25,265 nucleotides of DNA from a virus. The notes beneath the pieces are model-generated. The model made no database searches and was not told the DNA's origin. It worked only from the letters and a program-made list of their open reading frames with translations. Position numbers and translations under genes: made by a program. This document shows positions 13,938 to 22,837 of the stretch, piece after piece. The stretch spans positions 1 through 25,265 of IMG/VR virus record IMGVR_UViG_3300031746_001596, one strand, 5' to 3'. The stretch's first letter is position 1. The number at the start of each line of letters is the position of its first letter.

Positions 13938-14279
13938 ATGAAAATGTGGGCTGCAATCTTTGTCTGCGTTGCCTTGTTCCTGACTGTCTTGGGTCTATGG
14001 CTCTATCAGTCCTATCACTATGGTAATGGTGTCACAACTTGCCAACAGACTGACGATTACGAATGCTATCTCGACAGGGCTTGTGGTTATGTAATGGACT
14101 GCCATACTGTACAGCCCCCTATGCCATTCTGGGCTAGTTTCCTGCGAAGATGGTCTCCCCTTACTATAGTGGGTCTAGCGATTCTCTCCCTCATACTATG
14201 TGTCTATAAATTCGATTTGAATAACAAGTTCACTGGAAGCCGTTATGACCGATGGCCTCAACCCCCTGTTGACCAATAA
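13938..14279 (+). CDS. Plus-strand two-helix membrane protein (moron candidate)
   Basis: This 113-residue protein is the only clear plus-strand gene. It has an N-terminal membrane helix (residues ~4-24, WAAIFVCVALFLTVLGLWLY), a 40-residue loop with four cysteines (35, 43, 49, 55), and a second helix (~72-91) ending in a charged tail with a proline-rich end. The four loop cysteines could form two disulfides outside the membrane. I see no homologue by eye. No ribosome site precedes the ATG; instead the predicted transcription start is the ATG itself, suggesting leaderless translation. It sits convergent to the giant gene, AT-richer than its neighbours. Superinfection exclusion or lysogenic conversion are plausible but unproven. 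Confidence 0.7.
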   Translation: MKMWAAIFVCVALFLTVLGLWLYQSYHYGNGVTTCQQTDDYECYLDRACGYVMDCHTVQPPMPFWASFLRRWSPLTIVGLAILSLILCVYKFDLNNKFTGSRYDRWPQPPVDQ

Positions 14280-14290
14280 CCACATTCTAA

Positions 14291-17200
14291 TCACACTAGC
14301 GGGGATGTCATATCACCGAATGGTTCGGATTTGGGCCAAGGGAAAGAGTCATTGATGGGATACTTATAAAAATACTCCCCTATATTGATGCCTTTCGGCA
14401 CAGGAAGTTCAAGAGTCTTGGTTGATTCAATCGCCCCAGGGCCATGAATTCCTGAAAATTCAATCAAGTAGCCCGAAAGTTTAGCACACAACTTGACAGT
14501 TGTTTCTAGTCCAATCTTTTTTGCTAGTTCAATGAATTTGTCTGAAGATATGAGGTCTTTAAGGCTCAAATCCTGTTCGTTGTAGAACTCATCAAGGCGG
14601 CCATAAACTTCGTCAGCAATGCGATCAGGTTTTCCTACATACCAGTCATGATCTTCTGGGAAATAATAGGCTATTTCACCTTCTTTGGGCTGTCTCTGTA
14701 GGGGAGGAATCTGTTGCTCCTGAGAAGTTACATTACCCTCGCCAGGAACATCCGTTTCCGTTAATGACATCTTTTCCAGCGTCTGCGGCCCCTGTACCTC
14801 TATCCCCTTGCTCACCAACTTGCTCCACTTACCCACCAACTTGCCCCATACATCCAAAGCACGGTTCTCTATCCTGAACTCCACCCTGACCTTGCCCAGG
14901 GGAAGCGTGTTATATTCCTCGTAAAGTGCCCAGACAGCCTTTGTCGGCACCTTGCTGAAGTGTTCCTTGCTGTATGTTTCTTCGGATATCAACTTCGCGG
15001 CTTTCGCTGCCTCGAAGAAGTCCCCATGCTCCTGAAGATACCAGTCGTCCTCATAGTCTTTGAAATCAGTCTGTCTCCACTCCACAAAGGTGTCAACCTG
15101 TGCCTCGGGAAGTTCAGCTTTATAGGCGGTTATCCTGATTCGGTCAGCGTCATACTCAGGATTCGCAGCTAGATAACTCTGGCGTGCCTCATCTGTGGTC
15201 AAGGCGCTGTACTCCGCCTCCTGAGTCCTATCCTTGACCTGCAACTTCAGGACGTTGATGTTAGGCAGTTCGCCATTCTTGTCTGTTAAATCCCTCCCTG
15301 TCCAATTAAGGTACTTCTTATTCTTGGGGTCTAGGAGATAGAGTTTGGCCTCGGCTGTATTGCTAAAGCCTGCCCCATATTCGGCAGACATCTTGTTATA
15401 CTCGAATTCAAATGGTGCTATCTCCTCAGGTGGCAAGCCCGTGATTCGGCTCAATGGTATCCCCAGTTCATCGGCCTCTTTGACCAGGATGTCGTAAGCC
15501 TCTTTAGTCTGGATGTTCTGCCTATAGCCCCAGAGCACCAGCAGGGCGTCAGCTTGAGGATTGTTTGTCAGGTAATCCGTTCTTGCTGTCTTCTCGTCTG
15601 AGGTAGCATAGGGCAGTTTCCAGTACTCATTCAGCAGGTCTTTATCGTCTGCCAGCCTCACAAAGGTGGGATTCAATCCCTCCCTCAGCTTTTTGTCTGA
15701 GTACATCTTCTTGATAAGCTGGTAAACATCCTCACCCCACGTATCTTTGAACTCCTGCACTGCAGCGTCTTTAGCGTCCCAGTCCCACTCCCCCTGTGCA
15801 TCAAGGTAATCGCTGAACATCACGGCTTGATAGTCCTGCAAGGCCAAATCCATGTACTGAGAATCTTTACTGCCATCAGCTTGAGAAACTTCGAGTTCGT
15901 CATAAATGGCTTTGTAGACAGAAGACCTTTCAATCTGGCCTATGGAGATGCCGTACATCTGGCCCGCGTCACTCCACGACTCGCGCATGGCCTTTGTGTC
16001 TTTGTCTCCAGCCAGTAACTGCTTCCAGAGTTCATCGCCACGCGTATAATAGATAGTCTTGTCATCGGCCATATCGGCAGTCCAGCTTTTCCATAGGTCG
16101 CTGTCCCTCTTCTTGGAATCATCCAGGGCAAGGTTGTATTTGGCCGTCAGGTCGGGATAAAGCATCTTCAACTGTTCTTGCAATAGTTTGGGCAGGTTAG
16201 CCCACCCCAGAGTCCCGTTGTCTCTGGCCTCCAAGTATTTCGGCAGTTCCTCGGCAGAGGTATATTGAGCCATCATATCGTCGGTAATCCTGGCTATCAG
16301 GGGCTTGGCAGCATCGTAGAACTTAGTCCACAAGAAGTCGGGGTTCACCCTCAAGCCCAGAATTTGCCCGATAGGGGTTGCAATCTTGGCTAATGTCCCT
16401 TCGGGCACTTCGTATTGCTCCGCCAGCTTGGGGATAAGCGGGTTTATTCCCCCCTCCATCCAGATAGGCTCCATCAGACTCAGGACATACTTCCCGAACT
16501 GGGCGGGGGACTCAAGAGGATCACCCAAAAAATACGGATTCTTGCCCACCAAGGAAGATACTGCTCCCACCAACGGCGAGGACCTGTTATACCACCACTG
16601 AACGAGGGGGTTATCCCTGTCCAGAGCGAGGAAGTCAGTCCTTTTATTTCCTCCCGTCTCCTGTAAGGATTGGCCTATATTGCTTGCCAGTGAGGTCAGC
16701 CCATACCAGAATCCGCCAAACCCGAAGTTGTAATTCCCTATAGGCAAGGTCATAAATGTGCTTGAGGTCTTCCACGACCAGTCCCCTGTAATCGGGTCCT
16801 GCACGAATCCGAACCCTGCCAGCATCCTATCCATCGCCTGCTCATCGGTAGCACCTTCCAGCAGCGCCATGGAATAGACCGTAGCGCTGTAGAATGCCGC
16901 ACCTGCCCCTAACATGCCTCCCAGCGCCTTCCGTGCCTCTGTCCCAGTCATACCGCCCCTGAATATATCGGCCAGTAGTGTCAAGCAACTCCTTGTGTAG
17001 TTAGGGGCAAACCAGGCGAAGGTCTGCTCTAACTGCCGGGCAGTAAGCGGCACCATGCCAGCCCGAGAATCAGCGAGTCCAGTCAGCCTATCCAGGAACT
17101 GAGCCAACTCAATCTCTTTCCCCTGTGCTATCGCCTTGGGTGACATGATCTTCCAGAACTCATTTCTGACAACCTCGCCTCCAGCGTAGAAAGATTGGTT

Positions 17201-20200
17201 TGCCCTCTCAAAAGGCTTGAGGGGAATTTTGGAAAGACCTTTCTCCGCTAACCCGCCCAGTCCTGTTCTTGCTTCCAGGGCAGAGAAGTAGTCTACCACC
17301 CTGGATGAACCTGTTGCGGCTATCCGCCCCATCTCCGAGTCTATGTCCTTGGCGATATACTTTGATAACGTCTCGGGGTCAAAGAAAGCCCTAATCGAGT
17401 ACCCGTAGGCTTTGTACCACTCGCCAAGCATCTTCACCCCAGTCGCGGGGTCACTCAGCAGCGTGGCATGGGCTAACCCCCAGGAAGGCAGTCCCTGGAT
17501 GCTCATGGCCGAGAAGTCCAGAGATGCCTTAGTCAGTCTTAACACGCCTGCAATATCGGCTGTTGCCTGAAGTTCTGGCCGCCCGGGTGTATAGCCAAAG
17601 AACTTATTGAAGGCGTCAATGGCCTCTTGGTCGTACTTCTTGCCGCCCGCGAACGCCTGTCTGATATAGCCTTCGGTAAGGGTAGGTTGTCTTGCCAGTT
17701 CAGTCTTAGCTGTAAGTTCGCCCCTGGTTTGATACCATGTGGGGTTGCGGCTGCCGATCGCTTGTTTAATATCTGCGCTTAAATCTCTTAGGGCAGAGGT
17801 GCGGTTCTGTCCGGTTAGAGCTAAAGCTGTTTCTAAACGCTCTCCCAAGGACCTGGTTACAGGAGTGCCACCGAAAGGAATCTCAACCCCTAATCTCTTG
17901 AGAGCATCGATGGTTTGACCCGGGATATTCTCTCCCCTTATCGCCTGATTAACTAAGGCCTGTGCCTTGCCCAAAGCCCCTGCTTCCGTCTTTATTGCCC
18001 CCCACTTTGCTACCAGGTCGGGGTATTGCCCGGCAACAATCTCTTTCACTGTTCTTGGCGCCATCCCCAGCTTCCCGAGCTGAGAACTCATCTCGGTCAG
18101 CGCCCTCTCGTCGCCTATCTTCCTGAATGCCTCCTGGATATAGGCGCTTGTAGAAGTCCTCATGGACTGGCCGTATCTATAACCCGCTGCTATGCCGTCC
18201 GCCATCGTCTCGAACTGGCGGTGCATCTCGTAGGCTGGCTTCCCGCCCAGGCTGGTAGACTTAATACCAGGTTGCCCCTTAACAGGGATGAACTTGCCTG
18301 TTTCCGTGTCGGTGTAGCCCTCAACTATCCTCTTGAGATAGTCCTCAGTAACTACTTTGGGGTCAACGCCCTCTTTAATCAATAAGGCTGTAACCTTCTG
18401 GTTGACCTCTTTTACCCGTTCAATATAGGTCAACCCCTGCTCTATCCCAGTCCAGTCATACATATCAGGCTTCTGGAAGATGTGCTCCAGCGTGCCGAAC
18501 TGAGCAGCCGCCTCGGGTCCCGCCGCTTCAGCCGCCGCCTTGTATTCGGGTAGAATCCTTTTTGCCATCATCTCAGAATAGGCGTTGTCAGTGAAGCCAA
18601 AGAATCCCCTGTCGTCAGAGATCGGAGCGGCGAGTTCATTAACCTTGAGCGAAGCGGCGTCTACCCCCATTCTATCTATAGCGCCTTTGATTACAGCAGA
18701 TTGCCCCATGGCATTCTCAACATCCTTGACGCCCTGCTCAATCAAAATCCTCTTGCCCAGTGAGACTTCAATCCCTGTTTTGATGGCCGGTACTTTAGCG
18801 GCAGTCTGCACCACGGTCCTCATCCAGTTGGGGGCCAGGAGTTCGGTTAGAAGTTTCTCATTGCTGGGCAGTTCCATCAGGGGAAGGAGGTGCCCGGAAT
18901 CTTTGATGAGTTGGGCTACGGCAACGTCCCCTATCTCTTTGCCGACTGCTTCCAGGGCTTTGCCTGTGTACTTGGCTGCACCTTTTATAGGTGCAACTAT
19001 CAGGATCTCTCCCACACCCTTCTCGATTGCCTGGACTCCCCCTGCTATCTTCATCAACGATTCGCCGATGATGGGAATCTTGCTGGTGAACTTTGCCGCA
19101 AGGCCGAAGGACCCGCCCACAGGAATAAGATAGACCGGGTTGAGGAAGCTGAGGGCGGTTGTAGTGAACTTTCCCCCGGGCAGGGTGGCCGCGAAGTCGT
19201 TCCATATATCGGGCACGTCCTCTGATACTAAAGCCCCCCAGAATCCGTACTTGTCCCGGTTCTCCTGAAGTTTCTTAGTAACAGCATCGTCCAGGGGGTC
19301 AACCTGCCCTACCATTCCCTGCCCCAACACTCCACTGACGAGATTTAGACTGGCCTGTGCCTGCATGACTGCCACTTCCCAGGGGCGATCAACATACTTG
19401 TTGAGAATACCAAGTGCATCCTTAAATGGCGCGAGAAGGTCGCCCCCTGAAACGGGCTTCAGTCCTCCCAACGGCATGGTGGTATCGCCCCAGTTATAGA
19501 CACCTGATTCCTGTTGGGGGCCAAAACCAGAGTCTATAGGGCTTTTAGCAGAGGCAAGAGACAGGTTGCCGTAGATAGTATTTATGTCTTCGTCAGTTAT
19601 GCCAGGTATCGCAGTCTTGACTACCTCATTACGCTGCACTCCGAGTTTGCCTGTCTCCTCCAGCCATGCTACCTTCTCCGTATCCGTTTTGAACATCCAG
19701 TCCTTTTGTGGGGCTGTCATGCCGGGGAATATCTGGCTCAACAGGGTTTCCGTGGCAGGTGTGTATCCGAAAGCCGCTATGTCCTTCAGAAAAGCATCTC
19801 GCGAGTTTGTGGCGTAATCTAGTACCTCTTCAATGCTTTTGTCAGGCCAGACCTCCATCGCCCTTGCCACAAGAGCCTGTTGGTCAAGGGTTGGTACTGT
19901 TGAGGGATTGAATATCTGATGAATCTGAGCATCGGTTATACCAGGGACAGTATACCTGAGCAGCACCTCGGTCTGCGGGTTCTGTCCCTCTGCTGCCAGC
20001 GCATTGGCGTACTCTTCCGGGTTCTCTTGTGCCCACTGAAGTATATTTGTCTTGTCCTTATCAGGAAGGGCACCAGCCACGAGCCCGGTAAGTTCATCTA
20101 GTTTATCTGATGCGGCTTGCCTTGCAGTTACCTCCGTGGGGGTGAGCCAGACGCCGGCCTCATCCTGGAAGAGCTGGCCTTCAGGCACTTCGGACTTGTC

Positions 20201-20983
20201 GGGTCCTATGTAGACGACACTGTACCCTTGCTCGCTCTTGTCCGGGGTAAGTTTGACAAACCATCCCTCCGGTATCTCTATGCCCTTTACCAGAGCCTGC
20301 TCAGGATTCAAGACTTCGGGCATAGTGAGGAAAGGATACTGAATAGTGCCAGGTTGACCAAGATACTCAGGCGTGATGGTAGGTGAAATTCCAGTCGCCT
20401 TCTTAGCCTCTATGCCCGACTGTTGCTCATAGGCTGCCATGGTGTATTGGATGCCATACTTGCCCACTTCTTTAAAAAAGGTCTGCCAGTCAGGGGCTTT
20501 GGCCTGTAGGCCGTACATGGTGAGGTTGCTGATCATACCCTGATAGGCTCGGGCTGTATCCCCTGGTTGGCCTGCGAATCCCTGAGCTAGGGCTTCTTGG
20601 AGGGGGAGATACTGAGAATTCCAGGCTTCTACACCGACTGGGGAAGGTTGTTTGGTGATGGGGTCTGGTGCAGCCACAGGTGCAGGAGCCGCTACTTCTT
20701 GGGGTACTGTTCCAGCCTTAAAGAAGGTGCCGCCACGTGCTACCTGCGCATCATATGTCGTTTTGAGATTAGCGATTGCTCCGTAGGGGTTAACATCGAT
20801 TCTGCCTCGATATGCAGAAATAGTCTCCACATTCGGAGCATCCGCCATAACCTGAGTAAAGATGTCAGCGGCATCATTCCAGAATTGTGCATCACCAGGG
20901 AAACTGTTTTGAGCAATCCTGCGATAATAGTTCGCAATCTCTTGCACCGCTAGTTGAACATCAGTTAGTGTCTCGGTCGTCAT
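14291..20983 (-). CDS. Giant virion-associated protein (LPD38-like region), possible ejection protein
   Basis: The protein has 2230 residues. Residues 305-473 hold three diverged ~50-residue repeats, each ending near PGITDAQIHQIF, PGMTAPQKDWMF or PGITDEDINTIY. Residues ~598-690 are hydrophobic/amphipathic (TTTALSFLNPVYLIPVGG...). Residues ~1140-1440 (FERANQSFYAGGEVVRNEFW, TFAWFAPNYTRSCLTLLAD, FMTLPIGNYNFGFGG) resemble large polyvalent protein-associated domains of the LPD38 type. Residues ~1790-2050 contain four diverged repeats around YLTNNPQADALLVLWG. The last ~160 residues are encoded by visibly AT-richer DNA. Lying between portal and scaffold, it may be packaged and ejected with DNA. No polymerase, MuF or lysozyme motif is identified; function is inference. 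AAGGA lies three bases before the ATG. Confidence 0.7.
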   Translation of the reverse strand: MTTETLTDVQLAVQEIANYYRRIAQNSFPGDAQFWNDAADIFTQVMADAPNVETISAYRGRIDVNPYGAIANLKTTYDAQVARGGTFFKAGTVPQEVAAPAPVAAPDPITKQPSPVGVEAWNSQYLPLQEALAQGFAGQPGDTARAYQGMISNLTMYGLQAKAPDWQTFFKEVGKYGIQYTMAAYEQQSGIEAKKATGISPTITPEYLGQPGTIQYPFLTMPEVLNPEQALVKGIEIPEGWFVKLTPDKSEQGYSVVYIGPDKSEVPEGQLFQDEAGVWLTPTEVTARQAASDKLDELTGLVAGALPDKDKTNILQWAQENPEEYANALAAEGQNPQTEVLLRYTVPGITDAQIHQIFNPSTVPTLDQQALVARAMEVWPDKSIEEVLDYATNSRDAFLKDIAAFGYTPATETLLSQIFPGMTAPQKDWMFKTDTEKVAWLEETGKLGVQRNEVVKTAIPGITDEDINTIYGNLSLASAKSPIDSGFGPQQESGVYNWGDTTMPLGGLKPVSGGDLLAPFKDALGILNKYVDRPWEVAVMQAQASLNLVSGVLGQGMVGQVDPLDDAVTKKLQENRDKYGFWGALVSEDVPDIWNDFAATLPGGKFTTTALSFLNPVYLIPVGGSFGLAAKFTSKIPIIGESLMKIAGGVQAIEKGVGEILIVAPIKGAAKYTGKALEAVGKEIGDVAVAQLIKDSGHLLPLMELPSNEKLLTELLAPNWMRTVVQTAAKVPAIKTGIEVSLGKRILIEQGVKDVENAMGQSAVIKGAIDRMGVDAASLKVNELAAPISDDRGFFGFTDNAYSEMMAKRILPEYKAAAEAAGPEAAAQFGTLEHIFQKPDMYDWTGIEQGLTYIERVKEVNQKVTALLIKEGVDPKVVTEDYLKRIVEGYTDTETGKFIPVKGQPGIKSTSLGGKPAYEMHRQFETMADGIAAGYRYGQSMRTSTSAYIQEAFRKIGDERALTEMSSQLGKLGMAPRTVKEIVAGQYPDLVAKWGAIKTEAGALGKAQALVNQAIRGENIPGQTIDALKRLGVEIPFGGTPVTRSLGERLETALALTGQNRTSALRDLSADIKQAIGSRNPTWYQTRGELTAKTELARQPTLTEGYIRQAFAGGKKYDQEAIDAFNKFFGYTPGRPELQATADIAGVLRLTKASLDFSAMSIQGLPSWGLAHATLLSDPATGVKMLGEWYKAYGYSIRAFFDPETLSKYIAKDIDSEMGRIAATGSSRVVDYFSALEARTGLGGLAEKGLSKIPLKPFERANQSFYAGGEVVRNEFWKIMSPKAIAQGKEIELAQFLDRLTGLADSRAGMVPLTARQLEQTFAWFAPNYTRSCLTLLADIFRGGMTGTEARKALGGMLGAGAAFYSATVYSMALLEGATDEQAMDRMLAGFGFVQDPITGDWSWKTSSTFMTLPIGNYNFGFGGFWYGLTSLASNIGQSLQETGGNKRTDFLALDRDNPLVQWWYNRSSPLVGAVSSLVGKNPYFLGDPLESPAQFGKYVLSLMEPIWMEGGINPLIPKLAEQYEVPEGTLAKIATPIGQILGLRVNPDFLWTKFYDAAKPLIARITDDMMAQYTSAEELPKYLEARDNGTLGWANLPKLLQEQLKMLYPDLTAKYNLALDDSKKRDSDLWKSWTADMADDKTIYYTRGDELWKQLLAGDKDTKAMRESWSDAGQMYGISIGQIERSSVYKAIYDELEVSQADGSKDSQYMDLALQDYQAVMFSDYLDAQGEWDWDAKDAAVQEFKDTWGEDVYQLIKKMYSDKKLREGLNPTFVRLADDKDLLNEYWKLPYATSDEKTARTDYLTNNPQADALLVLWGYRQNIQTKEAYDILVKEADELGIPLSRITGLPPEEIAPFEFEYNKMSAEYGAGFSNTAEAKLYLLDPKNKKYLNWTGRDLTDKNGELPNINVLKLQVKDRTQEAEYSALTTDEARQSYLAANPEYDADRIRITAYKAELPEAQVDTFVEWRQTDFKDYEDDWYLQEHGDFFEAAKAAKLISEETYSKEHFSKVPTKAVWALYEEYNTLPLGKVRVEFRIENRALDVWGKLVGKWSKLVSKGIEVQGPQTLEKMSLTETDVPGEGNVTSQEQQIPPLQRQPKEGEIAYYFPEDHDWYVGKPDRIADEVYGRLDEFYNEQDLSLKDLISSDKFIELAKKIGLETTVKLCAKLSGYLIEFSGIHGPGAIESTKTLELPVPKGINIGEYFYKYPINDSFPWPKSEPFGDMTSPLV

Positions 20984-20989
20984 CTATCC

Positions 20990-21163
20990 TTAAACTCCGC
21001 CTGTTGGGGGTTGATTCTGTGCCCCTCGATTCAACATCCTTTGCAGGGATTTCTGGCCGCTCACAGCCTTCGTGCCCTGTACTTGCTCTCCCCTGAGCTC
21101 CGCCATGATATTCGCTATCTCCTCGTCAGCCATTGCATGTGTCAATTTAGGCAGCTTTGCCAC
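20990..21163 (-). CDS. Small protein between portal and giant gene
   Basis: The product is 57 residues from a GTG at 21163 (MAKLPKLTHAMADEEIANIM...), chosen because GGAGG stands six bases upstream. A longer reading from 21226 would overlap the portal end by 80 bases instead of 17. It is helical in the middle (DEEIANIMAELRG) and ends in a Gln/Pro tail. I do not recognise a family. Small head-associated or portal-accessory proteins occur at this place in many phages. Confidence 0.6.
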   Translation of the reverse strand: MAKLPKLTHAMADEEIANIMAELRGEQVQGTKAVSGQKSLQRMLNRGAQNQPPTGGV

Positions 21164-22826
21164 GTTGTGCCTCCAATAGTTGCTGATTGGGCTGCGGACC
21201 GCGACCTTGCCCGCCCTTCTGGGCAATCTTGGGATTTATAGGTTCTTGTGTCACTTCCGCAGGTGCTGGAATGTTCTGTGCTGCCGCGGGTAAGGCGGGT
21301 TGGAACTGAGTCTTCAACATCATCTTCAACCTCTCCAGCGTCAGCCACGCCTCAGCGTTCTTGCCCTCATCAATCAAGTCGTGCATCTGCCTGTAAAGGG
21401 CTATGGCCGGGTCTAGTTTCTCCGCCTGCTCAGACCGAATCTTCGTCATCTCGCCGCCCGGGTCCTTGAGCTTGATGATGTCCCGTCTCTTGCTGTCGTC
21501 GCTAATCATATTGCCCGCAGCAGCAGCCGTAGCGTAGTTTGCCATGTCCGCTTCAGGCGATGTGGCGAAGTACCGCTGCTTAATCGTGTAATCGCCTTCC
21601 AGACTGCTGGGCTGATATGACTTCTTGTGCCCCGTCTCACCAATCTTAAACGCCCTCTTGAGCATCTTGTACTGGCTAATCCACATCTCCATGTTTTGCT
21701 GCGCAGAGATGGCCAGGGCTTGCAAGATGGGTAGGGTGATCTGATTACGCTGCTCCATAAGCCTCCCCAACGCTATGTCAGGCAGAGGGAAGGCTAAGTT
21801 GCCATAGTCCACCTGTGTCATGCTGCCCTGTTGTTTCCTGGAATCAAGCACCTGCCAGGCCAACTGTATCGAGGCATCCACACCCACCTGATTAACAGGG
21901 AGATAGCCTCCGCCCTTTTCCACAGGAGTAATCACATCCGTGTCGGCCGGGTGTTCCTCTAGTTGCCTCGGCTTCTGACTCGCCTCCCCCTCATCGCTGG
22001 CATACTGCATACCCGGCCTGAGTACCTGCCGCCCCCTGGTCAGATAGATGGTCATGATCTGATTCAGGTAAGGGTAAACCGTCCGGGACAAGGACAACAG
22101 GCTCTCGCCCCGGTGTGACTTTGCATCCGAATCCCCTAGATGTAATCCGGTAGGGGCTTCGACAATAGTAAAGGGCGGGTATCCGTAGGGATTACGCTGT
22201 TGCTTTGCTTCTTCCCTCCCTATCCAAATGCGATTGACTTTCGAGTCCCAGAAGTCCCACACCGTCTCAGTAGCGGTTTGAATCTCTTTCTTATACTCAG
22301 CCTGAATCATGGCCTTAGAGCGAGTGGTCTTATTTGCCACCCACACATAGCCATCCATGCCCACTTCATAGGTTACAAACCGAGCATCGCAGGGCAATAC
22401 ATCGGGGATCAGGGTATCCCCCAGGGCTCGCAGACAGTTCCGGGTGATGACATAACCCCGCAGGGAGGCTTGCTCAACGCAAAAGCGGAATAGCGGTGTC
22501 CTCCCCAGCTTAATCAGCCTGCTGTCAATCTCGTATGCCATAGCAGCCAGGAAGTCCTCAACAAGCGTACTTTCCTTGTCAGACAGTTCCTCGCCCTCAA
22601 CCTCAGTCTGGGGGTCAGCAGAAGAGAGTAAGCCCATGACGCGCCCCACGAAGATGGCCGGGTCGGGCAAGGTCACATTATCAACCCGTTTTAGCGCAAC
22701 CCCGGTCTTCAGGGACTTCATCTGGAAAGCCTCCAGGAAAACCAGCGCCTTGTCTGCGTCCATGCGAGTAAAAAGCTCGCTGAACTCCTGCTCCTTTTCC
22801 TCGATGTCCTTTAATTCAATGTCCAT
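21147..22826 (-). CDS. Portal protein
   Basis: The 559-residue protein has the usual portal order: an N-terminal helical part (EKEQEFSELFTRMDADKA), clip/wing beta strands (DVLPCDARFVTYEVGMDGYVWV, RNPYGYPPFTIVEAPTG), the long helical region LSRTVYPYLNQIMTIYLTRGRQVL, PLPDIALGRLMEQRNQITLPILQALAISAQQNMEMWISQYKML, and a Pro/Gln-rich C-terminus. Such proteins form the dodecameric ring at one capsid vertex for DNA packaging. It directly follows the large terminase (11-base gap), as expected. AAGGTGG precedes the ATG. Sequence family within portals cannot be fixed by eye. Confidence 0.85.
   Translation of the reverse strand: MDIELKDIEEKEQEFSELFTRMDADKALVFLEAFQMKSLKTGVALKRVDNVTLPDPAIFVGRVMGLLSSADPQTEVEGEELSDKESTLVEDFLAAMAYEIDSRLIKLGRTPLFRFCVEQASLRGYVITRNCLRALGDTLIPDVLPCDARFVTYEVGMDGYVWVANKTTRSKAMIQAEYKKEIQTATETVWDFWDSKVNRIWIGREEAKQQRNPYGYPPFTIVEAPTGLHLGDSDAKSHRGESLLSLSRTVYPYLNQIMTIYLTRGRQVLRPGMQYASDEGEASQKPRQLEEHPADTDVITPVEKGGGYLPVNQVGVDASIQLAWQVLDSRKQQGSMTQVDYGNLAFPLPDIALGRLMEQRNQITLPILQALAISAQQNMEMWISQYKMLKRAFKIGETGHKKSYQPSSLEGDYTIKQRYFATSPEADMANYATAAAAGNMISDDSKRRDIIKLKDPGGEMTKIRSEQAEKLDPAIALYRQMHDLIDEGKNAEAWLTLERLKMMLKTQFQPALPAAAQNIPAPAEVTQEPINPKIAQKGGQGRGPQPNQQLLEAQRGKAA
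21170..21174 (-). promoter_or_regulatory. GGAGG ribosome site deciding a GTG start
   Basis: GGAGG lies six bases before GTG 21163, inside the end of the portal gene. It supports the shorter reading of the small gene. Confidence 0.6.
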
Positions 22827-22837
22827 CTCTTACCACC

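Noticed and set aside
18585-19133. Plus-strand 182-codon frame inside the giant gene
   Set aside because: Lies wholly antisense to a continuous coding frame with better composition; Ser/Pro-rich nonsense-like sequence.
14291-20983. N4-type virion RNA polymerase
   Set aside because: I found no TxxGR or RxxxKxxYG-like polymerase motif; size and position alone are not enough.
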